64,000 bases of DNA from an uncultured Eubacteriales bacterium. Lineage in GTDB: Bacteria; Bacillota; Clostridia; Oscillospirales; Acutalibacteraceae. Position 1 is the stretch's first letter. Every line of letters begins with the position of its first letter. The stretch spans positions 1-64,000 of the forward strand of contig CAKRRH010000005.1 of assembly GCA_934394855.1 (NCBI GenBank), written 5' to 3'. Position numbers and translations under genes: made by a program. Below are positions 1 to 6,830 of the stretch, piece after piece. Under the pieces are notes generated by a model. The model had not been told where the DNA came from. It saw only the letters and a list, made by a program, of their open reading frames with translations, and ran no database searches.

Positions 1-75
1 GGTGGGAACAATAGGGCTCGAACCTATGACCCTCTGCTTGTAAGGCAGATGCTCTCCCAGCTGAGCTATGCTCCC
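1..75 (-). tRNA. tRNA-Val (anticodon UAC)
   Basis: Read on the minus strand, a 7-bp acceptor stem (GGGAGCA with TGTTCCC, one G-U pair), a D arm, the anticodon loop CTTACAA and a T arm with TTCGAGC are all present. The loop gives anticodon UAC, which decodes valine GUA/GUG codons. The 3' end reads ACC at the window edge, so the last A of an encoded CCA probably lies just outside. It has its own promoter 114 nt upstream of the 5' end. Confidence 0.96.
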
Positions 76-122
76 ATGTGAACCAAATTGCGATTTATTA
101 ACCGCAGTTTAGGTCGTCGCTT

Positions 123-159
123 AAAACGAATTTTGGCTTAAATTCAAGCCGTTCGTTTT
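123..159 (-). other. Nested inverted repeat in the tRNA-Val leader
   Basis: Outer arms AAAACGAA (123-130) and TTCGTTTT (152-159) enclose an inner repeat GGCTT/AAGCC. The element lies between the tRNA promoter and the mature tRNA, so the precursor transcript carries a sizeable hairpin in its 5' leader. It lacks a clear U-run after the stem, so it is more likely a processing or stability element than a terminator. Function is inference. Confidence 0.5.
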
Positions 160-195
160 CAGTGTTTTGTGCCGCCTCGTCAGACGACATATGAG

Positions 196-224
196 ATAAT
201 ACCATAAGTAAATTCATTTGTCAA
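196..224 (-). promoter_or_regulatory. Sigma-A promoter of tRNA-Val
   Basis: On the minus strand, TTGACA (224-219), a 17-bp spacer and TATTAT (201-196). It sits between the hslO stop codon and the tRNA, so the tRNA need not depend on readthrough from the hslO operon. Seen directly in sequence; activity is inferred. Confidence 0.85.
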
Positions 225-254
225 GCCTTTTTTTAAATTTTTTTCAAAAAACTT

Positions 255-1130
255 TTATTTCAAGTTTTCGGCAATGGATTTAAGCTCGTCCGACGTAAAA
301 TCATATTCCTTATTGCAGAAATGACAGCATACCTTTGTAAGCTCATGTTCACCCGCCAATTTAGTCAACTCGTCCTTGCCGATCGAGCGAAGCATTCTCA
401 CCGTTCTTTCTCTTGAGCAGTTGCATTTATATATCGGTTCGGATTCATCGAGCAATTCAAGGTTGAATTTGCTGAGTACATTTTTGGCAATATCGAACAC
501 GCCCATTCCGCGGCTCATCATTTGAGTGACCGATTCGATTCCGCTGATCGACTGCTCGACCTTTGTGATAGTATCCTCACCTGCCGCAGGTAAAAGCTGA
601 ATCAAATAGCCGCCGGCGCAATTCACCGTCAAATCGGGATTGACAAGCACACCGAGTCCGCAAACAGTCGGAATTTGTTCGGACTGTGCAAAATATGCGG
701 CAATGTCTTCGGCGATTTCACCCGAAATCAGTTCGATTGCTCCGTTATATGGCTCTCTGAGCCCTAAATCTTTTGTTACAAACATATCGCCCTTGCCGAC
801 TGCGCCGCCGACATCAAGCTTTCCGACAGAGTTAAGCGGCAATTCAACTATCGGATTGGTAACGCAGCCTCTGACATTTCCCATATAGTCGGAAATCGCG
901 GTCATTGACCCGATCGGTCCGTCGCCGTTTACTCTGACCGTTACGCTATTACCCTCTGATTTGAGCTGTGCACCCATGAGACTTGTTGCGGTGAGCAAGC
1001 GACCGAGCGCCGCTGTGACTACCGCAGACGATTTATGAATCTGTTCGGCTTTTGCCGCAATATCCGTTGAATCGATTACCGAAATTGAAACAAGTCCGTC
1101 GTCCGACAGACATCTGATCAGCTTTGCCAT
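255..1130 (-). CDS. hslO: Hsp33 redox-regulated chaperone
   Basis: Cytoplasmic holdase chaperone that is switched on when oxidation releases its zinc. The 291-residue length and full-length similarity fit Hsp33. The C-terminal zinc site is visible as CNCSRER followed about 30 residues on by CCHFC, the CxC...CxxC pattern of the family. I start it at 1130 (MAKLIRCLSD), preceded by AAGGAG at a suitable distance. An in-frame GTG at 1154 would place that ribosome-binding site inside the gene. It is the last gene of yerC-methyltransferase-hslO, with a 7-bp gap to the previous stop codon. Confidence 0.96.
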   Translation of the reverse strand: MAKLIRCLSDDGLVSISVIDSTDIAAKAEQIHKSSAVVTAALGRLLTATSLMGAQLKSEGNSVTVRVNGDGPIGSMTAISDYMGNVRGCVTNPIVELPLNSVGKLDVGGAVGKGDMFVTKDLGLREPYNGAIELISGEIAEDIAAYFAQSEQIPTVCGLGVLVNPDLTVNCAGGYLIQLLPAAGEDTITKVEQSISGIESVTQMMSRGMGVFDIAKNVLSKFNLELLDESEPIYKCNCSRERTVRMLRSIGKDELTKLAGEHELTKVCCHFCNKEYDFTSDELKSIAENLK

Positions 1131-1137
1131 ATATAAA

Positions 1138-1866
1138 TTACTCCTTAATTGCACTATATATTATTTTTTCGCTTGTTCGTTTAACTTTGCCGAATGTTTC
1201 AAAGTCATTTTTGCAAATCACCCTAAAACCCGACTTTTCAAGCACCGATAAAACATATTTATCATCATATGCCCTCTCGGATATATCGTCGATATATCGT
1301 TCATACACACCGTCATGCTCAATAAAGCAATCAAGCGCCATGTTGATTTTGTCACCCGATTTAAAGTTTTGCCAAACAAGATAATAATTTTCGTCCTCAA
1401 AAACAAAGCTGTTGTTTGAAAGAACATTTCTGTGTTTATAAACGGTGTTCAAATCAAATATGAACAATCCGCCCTTTTTCAGGTGATTTGATATATTTTT
1501 TATCGCCTTTTCAAAATCACGCTTATATAAAAGATGATTCAGCCCGTCAAGCGTGCAAAAAGAGGCGTCAAATTTCACACCGAGATTCATTTTCGTCATG
1601 TCGCAGCAAATTAGCATCGCGCCGTTTAGGCGGCTGCTCGCAACACTCAACATATCTTCGGATAAATCGATTCCCGTGACGGCTATGTTTTTCCTCATCA
1701 GCTGTTCGGCAAAAAGACCGCTTCCGCAGCCGACATCAAGCACATTTTCGGGGGCAGCGCCATATTTTTCACATTGTTTCAGACAAAAGCTCGCATATTT
1801 CTCAAAATCCACCTGTCGGGAAACAATGTTATCATATATCGCCGAAAATCCTTCGTTATACGACAT
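1138..1866 (-). CDS. Class I SAM-dependent methyltransferase
   Basis: Predicted 242-residue cytoplasmic methyltransferase of the Rossmann-like class. SAM-binding motif I is clear at residues 43-51 (LDVGCGSGL), followed by the acidic end of strand 2 (VTGIDLSEDML). The substrate cannot be read from sequence; related small Firmicute proteins are annotated only as methyltransferase-domain proteins. The start ATG at 1866 follows the yerC stop codon by 2 bp and its 3' end contains the hslO ribosome-binding site, so the three genes are very likely cotranscribed. Confidence 0.88.
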   Translation of the reverse strand: MSYNEGFSAIYDNIVSRQVDFEKYASFCLKQCEKYGAAPENVLDVGCGSGLFAEQLMRKNIAVTGIDLSEDMLSVASSRLNGAMLICCDMTKMNLGVKFDASFCTLDGLNHLLYKRDFEKAIKNISNHLKKGGLFIFDLNTVYKHRNVLSNNSFVFEDENYYLVWQNFKSGDKINMALDCFIEHDGVYERYIDDISERAYDDKYVLSVLEKSGFRVICKNDFETFGKVKRTSEKIIYSAIKE

Positions 1867-1868
1867 GA

Positions 1869-2165
1869 TTATTCGTCCGTGCCTTTCATTCGCTCAAACA
1901 CCTTTTCGTAACCGTCGTTGCCATATAACAGCGAACGGTTCACACGGCTGATCGTTGCGGTCGAAGCACCTGTTTTCTCAACGATCTCGCTATATACTTT
2001 CTTTTCCCTAAGCATTTTTGCAACCAAAAAGCGCTGGGTCATTGATTTGATTTCCTTGATCGTGCAAAGATCCTCGAAAAATTCATAGCACTCTTCGACC
2101 GATTCAAGCTGCAAGATCGCGTTAAACAGCAAATCGCAGTCGCTTCCCTTTAATTTATCTACCAT
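1869..2165 (-). CDS. yerC: YerC/YecD-type TrpR-like DNA-binding protein
   Basis: A 98-residue protein of the TrpR superfamily (YerC/YecD family). The N-terminal half is helical (residues 10-50, with IKSMTQRFLVAKMLREKK), and residues 55-80 carry the helix-turn-helix GASTATISRVNRSLLYGNDGY. The family lacks a proven ligand, so its role as a tryptophan repressor should not be assumed. It is first in the hslO operon, with a good ribosome-binding site (GCAGGAGACGAA) and a strong promoter 58 bp upstream. Confidence 0.9.
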   Translation of the reverse strand: MVDKLKGSDCDLLFNAILQLESVEECYEFFEDLCTIKEIKSMTQRFLVAKMLREKKVYSEIVEKTGASTATISRVNRSLLYGNDGYEKVFERMKGTDE

Positions 2166-2222
2166 TTCGTCTCCTGCTTTCTATAATGATCAAAATAATA
2201 AATTTTATTTTCATACTGTAAA

Positions 2223-2251
2223 ATTTTATCACAATAAAGTGAAAAAGTCAA
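2223..2251 (-). promoter_or_regulatory. Sigma-A promoter of yerC-hslO operon
   Basis: On the minus strand TTGACT (2251-2246), 17-bp spacer, TAAAAT (2228-2223). It reads into yerC. The gene-free stretch 2166-2493 holds only this promoter, the divergent oadG promoter and AT-rich sequence between them. Confidence 0.85.
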
Positions 2252-2403
2252 TAGATATAACGATAATTTTATTATATAATAAAGTATACTGACCCATATT
2301 TTACATCTTTTCGGTGCTGTTTTGTGCATATTGTCTTATATATCGTTAAAAATATAACATTTTTGTAAACTGTATAAAAATCAAATTTTCTGTAAAAAAA
2401 CAG

Positions 2404-2433
2404 TTGAAAATTTATGTACTTTTGTTGTATAAT
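2404..2433 (+). promoter_or_regulatory. Sigma-A promoter of the decarboxylase operon
   Basis: TTGAAA (2404-2409), 18-bp spacer, TATAAT (2428-2433), 60 bp before the oadG start. A short inverted repeat, AATGTT with AACATT (about 2440-2459), follows the -10 box in the leader; its meaning is unknown. Confidence 0.8.
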
Positions 2434-2493
2434 GAATTAAATGTTGTTAATCAAACATTGACATATTATTCTGATTAAAAGGAGGTCGTTTTC

Positions 2494-2826
2494 ATGAATT
2501 CTGTTATGCTTGCAGCATCAATGGACGGAAGCAAGGTTCTCGATTTGGGTTCAACTCTTTTCGTAGCAGGCCTTGGAATAGCCGTTGTATTTTTGGGACT
2601 AATCTGCATCGTCGCAATTTGCAAACTGATGTCGCTGTTCTTCAAAAATTCCAATGACTCAGCACCCGCTCCCGCACCTGTTGCAGCAACACCTGCTGTT
2701 TCGGCGTCAAACGACATACCCGAAGCTAAGCGTGGTGAGTTCATCGCCGCTGTCAGCGCAGCCATTGCCGAAGATCTCGGCACAGATGTCGATGCTATTA
2801 AGATAACATCGGTCAAAAAGCTCTGA
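2494..2826 (+). CDS. oadG: Sodium-pumping decarboxylase gamma subunit (OadG family)
   Basis: Small membrane subunit of a biotin-dependent, sodium-translocating decarboxylase. In the family it anchors the carboxyltransferase to the beta subunit. One hydrophobic segment spans about residues 20-45 (LFVAGLGIAVVFLGLICIV), followed by an Ala/Pro-rich linker (about 60-72) and a soluble C-terminal tail of about 40 residues. At 110 residues it is typical. AAAGGAGG lies 8 bp before the ATG. First gene of a four-gene operon; neighbours confirm the assignment. Confidence 0.9.
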   Translation: MNSVMLAASMDGSKVLDLGSTLFVAGLGIAVVFLGLICIVAICKLMSLFFKNSNDSAPAPAPVAATPAVSASNDIPEAKRGEFIAAVSAAIAEDLGTDVDAIKITSVKKL

Positions 2827-2895
2827 TATTTGTCAGCGACAAATTAAAGAATCTATTTTTAAACAAAACTTTTATTTTTGAAAGGAACGACTATT

Positions 2896-3261
2896 ATGAA
2901 GAAATATATCGTTAATGTAAACGGAACTTCTTATGAAGTATCGCTCGAACAGGTATCGGCTGATTCTGTTGCTACAACTGCACCGGCTCCGGCTGCAGCG
3001 CCGGCTCCTGCCGCTGCTCCCGCACCCGCAGCTGCTGCTCCCGCTAACGGCGAAAAAATCGAAAGCCCGATGCCCGGCAACAGTTTGAGCGTCAACGTAT
3101 CAAACGGACAGGCTGTTAAAAAAGGCGACGTTTTGATGATTCTTGAAGCTATGAAAATGGAAAACGAAATCATGGCTCCGTGCGACGGCACAGTTGCATC
3201 GGTTTCGGTTGCTAAGGGTGCTACCGTTGAATCGGGCGCGCTTCTCTGCGTAATTCAATAA
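2896..3261 (+). CDS. Biotin carboxyl carrier subunit of the sodium-pumping decarboxylase
   Basis: 121-residue biotin carrier. Residues 28-50 form an Ala/Pro swinging linker. The biotinyl domain (about 52-121) has the canonical EAMKMEN motif with biotin-accepting Lys87. It carries CO2 from the carboxyltransferase to the membrane beta subunit. In many bacteria this domain is fused to the end of OadA; here it is a separate gene and OadA lacks it. I start it at ATG 2896 after AAAGGA; the in-frame TTG at 2878 has no ribosome-binding site. Confidence 0.95.
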   Translation: MKKYIVNVNGTSYEVSLEQVSADSVATTAPAPAAAPAPAAAPAPAAAAPANGEKIESPMPGNSLSVNVSNGQAVKKGDVLMILEAMKMENEIMAPCDGTVASVSVAKGATVESGALLCVIQ

Positions 3262-3332
3262 TTAACCGGTTTGATAAATTCGGCTTTATATTTAATATAA
3301 ATATTCAGTCAAATATTTTACAGAAAGGATCA

Positions 3333-3352
3333 TTTCGGGAAAATCCCCGAAA
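3333..3352 (+). other. Hairpin in front of oadB
   Basis: TTTCGGG (3333-3339) and CCCGAAA (3346-3352) form a perfect 7-bp stem with a 6-nt loop, ending 4 nt before the oadB ribosome-binding sequence AAGGG. It lacks a U-run, so it is not a convincing terminator. It may set mRNA stability or oadB translation relative to the upstream subunits. Confidence 0.55.
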
Positions 3353-3370
3353 TTTAAGGGTTTCAATTAA

Positions 3371-4843
3371 ATGGACGCAATTCTTAACTTTTTGGAACAG
3401 ACCGGCTTTTATATGCTCTTCGGCAAAATCGCCGAAAACTGGACAATGCTTGTCATGATCGGCATATCATGCGTATTGCTTTATCTTGCAATCGTTAAAA
3501 AGTTCGAGCCGCTTCTGCTGCTCACAATCGCTTTCGGTATGCTTTTGACAAACCTTCCCGGTGCTGAGATGTTCCACAGTGTAATTTTTGACGGAGGTCA
3601 CGTCAACTGGACTATGATGAGCGGCGCTACCTACATTAACACCGCCGACATCGTTGACACATATAAAGCTTCCGTTCAGGTGCTTCAGTCGGGCGATGTT
3701 ATCGCATATGTCGGAAACGGCGCATATAAGATCGGTACTCTTGCAGGCTTATCACTTGACCAGAACGCACTCATCAACGCCGCAGGTCAGCTTGTTTCAA
3801 AAGCAGGCGATGTTCTTGCTCAAAACGCAAACATCATGGTTGACTTCACAGGCTCGTTCGTAAAAGACGGCGTTTGGTATCTCGGCGACGGCTTTGCATT
3901 TGCAAACAGCGTTTCAAATGTATCGGCAGGACTGCTCGACTACCTCTATCTCGGCGTTAAACTCGGAATCTATCCTTGCCTTATCTTCTTTGGCGTAGGT
4001 GCAATGACCGACTTTGAGCCGCTTATCGCAAATCCGATTTCATTGATGCTTGGCGCTGCTGCTCAGCTTGGCATCTTCATCACGTTTATCGCAGCAAAAT
4101 ATATGGGATTCACAGGCGCTCAGGCAGCTGCTACCGCAATCATCGGCGGTGCAGACGGCCCGACAGCCATCTATGTAACAGGCAAGCTCGCACCTGAGCT
4201 TTTGGGACCGATTGCCGTTGCGGCATATTCATATATGGCGCTCGTTCCGGTAATTCAGCCGCCTATCATGAAGCTTCTCACAACCAAGAAAGAGCGTGCA
4301 ATCGTAATGAAGCCGCTCAGAAAGGTTTCAACCCGTGAAAAGATTCTCTTCCCGATCATCATCACAATCTTCGTTGCTTTGCTTGTTCCGTCGGCAGCTC
4401 CGCTGGTCGGCGCACTCATGCTCGGTAACCTGTTCAAACAGTCGGGTGTAACAGAGCGTCTTTCAAAGACAGTTCAGAACGAACTCATGAATATCGTAAC
4501 GATCTTCCTCGGACTTACAGTCGGTGCAACTGCCACTGCTAAGAACTTCCTTAACCTCCAGACGCTCGGAATTCTCGTAATCGGCGTTTTGGCATTCGGA
4601 ATCGGCACAGCAGGCGGCGTTCTTCTTGCTAAATTCATGAACCTCTTCCTGAAAAACAAGATCAATCCGCTTATCGGTTCGGCAGGTGTTTCGGCAGTTC
4701 CGATGGCTGCTCGTGTTTCACAGACAGTCGGTCAGAAAGAAAATCCGGGCAACTTCCTTCTCATGCACGCAATGGGTCCGAATGTTGCAGGTGTAATCGG
4801 TTCGGCAATCGCAGCCGGCGTTTTGATTGCGATATTCGCATAA
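3371..4843 (+). CDS. oadB: Sodium-translocating decarboxylase beta subunit
   Basis: Multi-spanning membrane protein that decarboxylates carboxybiotin and exports sodium. Conserved family blocks are present: FFGVGAMTDFEPLIANP (about 211-227), GGADGPTAIY (about 258-267), YSYMALVPVIQPPIMK, and NPLIGSAGVSAVPMAARV near the C-terminus. At 490 residues it exceeds the 375-435 residues usual for the family. The extra length is a weakly hydrophobic stretch of about 100 residues between the early helices and the VGAMTDF block (about 80-185). Start ATG has AAGGG 10 bp upstream. Confidence 0.95.
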   Translation: MDAILNFLEQTGFYMLFGKIAENWTMLVMIGISCVLLYLAIVKKFEPLLLLTIAFGMLLTNLPGAEMFHSVIFDGGHVNWTMMSGATYINTADIVDTYKASVQVLQSGDVIAYVGNGAYKIGTLAGLSLDQNALINAAGQLVSKAGDVLAQNANIMVDFTGSFVKDGVWYLGDGFAFANSVSNVSAGLLDYLYLGVKLGIYPCLIFFGVGAMTDFEPLIANPISLMLGAAAQLGIFITFIAAKYMGFTGAQAAATAIIGGADGPTAIYVTGKLAPELLGPIAVAAYSYMALVPVIQPPIMKLLTTKKERAIVMKPLRKVSTREKILFPIIITIFVALLVPSAAPLVGALMLGNLFKQSGVTERLSKTVQNELMNIVTIFLGLTVGATATAKNFLNLQTLGILVIGVLAFGIGTAGGVLLAKFMNLFLKNKINPLIGSAGVSAVPMAARVSQTVGQKENPGNFLLMHAMGPNVAGVIGSAIAAGVLIAIFA

Positions 4844-4856
4844 TTTTACAACTACT

Positions 4857-4891
4857 TTCTCATGCATGGATTTTTCCTTCATGCATGAGAA
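4857..4891 (+). other. Strong hairpin between oadB and oadA
   Basis: TTCTCATGCATG (4857-4868) pairs perfectly with CATGCATGAGAA (4880-4891), a 12-bp stem extendable by a G-U and an A-U pair, with a pyrimidine-rich loop. No U-run follows, so transcription should continue into oadA. Intercistronic stems of this kind commonly protect the 3' end of a processed mRNA; that role here is inference. Confidence 0.7.
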
Positions 4892-4924
4892 TTAACACCG
4901 AAAACTTTGAAAGGAGTTTTGTAA

Positions 4925-6355
4925 ATGAGCAAAAACCCGCTTAAAATTACAGATACGATACTTCGTGACGCTCACCAATCACAGGCTGCCACCCGTATGC
5001 GTATTGAAGATATGCTCCCCGCTTGCGAACTGCTCGACAACATGGGCTATTGGTCGCTTGAGTGCTGGGGCGGCGCAACATTTGATTCATGTATGCGCTT
5101 TCTTAATGAGGATCCGTGGGAAAGACTTCGTCTTTTGAAACAGCATATGCCGAAAACTCAGCTCCAAATGCTTCTCAGAGGTCAGAACCTCCTCGGTTAC
5201 AAGCATTATGCAGATGATGTCGTTGACGCATTCTGCCGCTTGTCAATCAAAAACGGTATCAATGTTGTTCGTGTATTTGACGCGCTTAACGATCCGAGAA
5301 ACGTTCGTCAGGCAATCAAGAGCGTTAAGAAATACGGCGGTAAGGTTGAAGCTGCTATCAGCTATACAGTATCGCCTGTTCACAACGAGGATTATTTCGT
5401 AAATCTTGCTAACACATTGGCTGAAATGGGTGCGGATACAATCTGCATTAAAGATATGGCAAACCTTTTGCTGCCCTATGACGCTTATTCGCTTGTTAAA
5501 AAGCTCAAAGCTAATGTTAATGTTCCGATTCATATGCACACTCATAACACCACAGGCACCGGTGACATGGTCAACCTGCTCGCAGCTCAGGCAGGCGTTG
5601 ATATTGTTGACTGTGCATTGTCGCCTCTTGCTAACGGCACATCACAGCCGGCAACCGAATCATTGGTTGCTACTCTCAAAGGCACAGACCGTGACACAGG
5701 ACTTGACCTTAACAAGCTTTCGGAAGCAGCGGCTCATTTCAGAAAAGTTGCTCAAAAGCTTAAAGATGAAGGCTCGCTTGATCCTAAGGTATTGTCAGTC
5801 GACACAAATACCTTGCTCTATCAGGTACCGGGCGGAATGCTTTCAAACCTTATTTCACAGCTCAAACAGGCTAAAGCCGAGGATAAATATTACGATGTAT
5901 TGGCAGAAGTGCCGAGAGTAAGAAAAGACTTCGGTTATCCGCCTCTTGTAACTCCGTCAAGCCAGATCGTCGGCTCACAGGCAGTGCTTAATGTTCTTTC
6001 GGGCGAACGCTATAAAGTATTCACCAAAGAATCAAAAGCAATCCTCCGTGGCGAATACGGTCAGTTGCCGGGCGAAGTTAATGAGGAAGTTCGCAAGAAA
6101 GCAATCGGCGACGCAGAGGTAATTACCTGCCGTCCTGCCGACCTCATTGAGCCAGAGCTTGAAAAATATAAAGAAGAATCAAAGAATATTGCAAAATCGG
6201 AAGAGGATGTGCTCTCATATGCGCTCTTCCCGCAGGTTGCAGCTAAATTCATTGAGCATCGTGACAACCCGACTCCCGAAGCACCGGCGGCTAAAGCTGA
6301 TGACAACGGCGTTCGTACAATCATGGTTGACGCAAGCACAACCGAATGGAAATAA
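4925..6355 (+). CDS. oadA: Oxaloacetate decarboxylase alpha subunit (carboxyltransferase, no biotin domain)
   Basis: Cytoplasmic carboxyltransferase that moves CO2 from oxaloacetate (or a related acid) to biotin. The N-terminal HMGL-like TIM barrel has the metal and carbamyl-lysine residues: Asp15 in DTILRDAHQS, Lys176 in CIKDMAN, and His205/His207 in HMHTHNTTG. The PYC/OADA conserved domain follows to about residue 430. The 476-residue protein stops where the biotinyl domain would begin, matching the separate carrier gene upstream. A pyruvate carboxylase 5S subunit would look alike; the OadB and OadG neighbours favour a decarboxylase pump. GAAAGGAG precedes the ATG. Confidence 0.93.
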   Translation: MSKNPLKITDTILRDAHQSQAATRMRIEDMLPACELLDNMGYWSLECWGGATFDSCMRFLNEDPWERLRLLKQHMPKTQLQMLLRGQNLLGYKHYADDVVDAFCRLSIKNGINVVRVFDALNDPRNVRQAIKSVKKYGGKVEAAISYTVSPVHNEDYFVNLANTLAEMGADTICIKDMANLLLPYDAYSLVKKLKANVNVPIHMHTHNTTGTGDMVNLLAAQAGVDIVDCALSPLANGTSQPATESLVATLKGTDRDTGLDLNKLSEAAAHFRKVAQKLKDEGSLDPKVLSVDTNTLLYQVPGGMLSNLISQLKQAKAEDKYYDVLAEVPRVRKDFGYPPLVTPSSQIVGSQAVLNVLSGERYKVFTKESKAILRGEYGQLPGEVNEEVRKKAIGDAEVITCRPADLIEPELEKYKEESKNIAKSEEDVLSYALFPQVAAKFIEHRDNPTPEAPAAKADDNGVRTIMVDASTTEWK

Positions 6356-6377
6356 TCTTTTGATAAAGATATAAAGA

Positions 6378-6406
6378 AAAACCGACTCGTTTGAGTCGGT
6401 TTTTTT
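6378..6406 (+). terminator. Terminator of the decarboxylase operon
   Basis: AAAACCGACTC and GAGTCGGTTTT form a stem with a 4-nt loop (6378-6403) followed by a T-run. It sits 22 bp after the oadA stop codon. Confidence 0.93.
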
Positions 6407-6479
6407 GTGCGAATTTTGCAAAATTTATGGAAGTTCATGCGATATGAACCCACATTGAACACCATATAAATATTGCCGA

Positions 6480-6707
6480 TTACATTACGGTGAAGCCCGA
6501 TTTGTCTTTGCCGTAATACTTCACGGTCATGTTTCTGTCTGCGAAAAATTGCTCAATAAATGCATATATTTCGTCGCTTGAATCGTCGCTTATTTTCTCC
6601 AAATTAAACGACTGACCGCCGCAAGCGTCGCATACATGAATGTTGTAGCCATGTTTTAAAGCCCCGTTTTTAAGTTCGGGGACTTCGCCTAAAGATAAAA
6701 TTGCCAT
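6480..6707 (-). CDS. Small protein with CxxCGG motif, function unknown
   Basis: 75-residue protein that I do not recognise. A Cys pair in HVCDACGGQSF (about residues 26-36) could bind a metal, though no second Cys pair is present. The remainder is acidic and helical. TAGGAG lies 8 bp before ATG 6707; the upstream in-frame GTG at 6716 overlaps that site and is rejected. It is downstream of groEL and beyond the groEL terminator, so it probably has its own promoter. Confidence 0.65.
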   Translation of the reverse strand: MAILSLGEVPELKNGALKHGYNIHVCDACGGQSFNLEKISDDSSDEIYAFIEQFFADRNMTVKYYGKDKSGFTVM

Positions 6708-6769
6708 ATGATCCACTCCTAATTTTATTCTTGCCTTACATTATATAATATATCCCTCAAAATGTCCAC

Positions 6770-6804
6770 AAAAAAAGGAGAAGCCGACTGACTTCTCCCC
6801 TTTT
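6770..6804 (-). terminator. groESL terminator
   Basis: On the minus strand GGAGAAG and CTTCTCC flank an 8-nt loop, followed by a run of T. It lies 27 bp beyond the groEL stop codon. Confidence 0.9.
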
Positions 6805-6830
6805 GCGTTATTATGGTTAGTATTGATTTA

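Noticed and set aside
2931..3191. 86-codon open frame on the minus strand opposite the biotin carrier
   Set aside because: It is the complement of the GC-rich Ala/Pro linker and biotinyl domain; no ribosome-binding site and low-complexity product.
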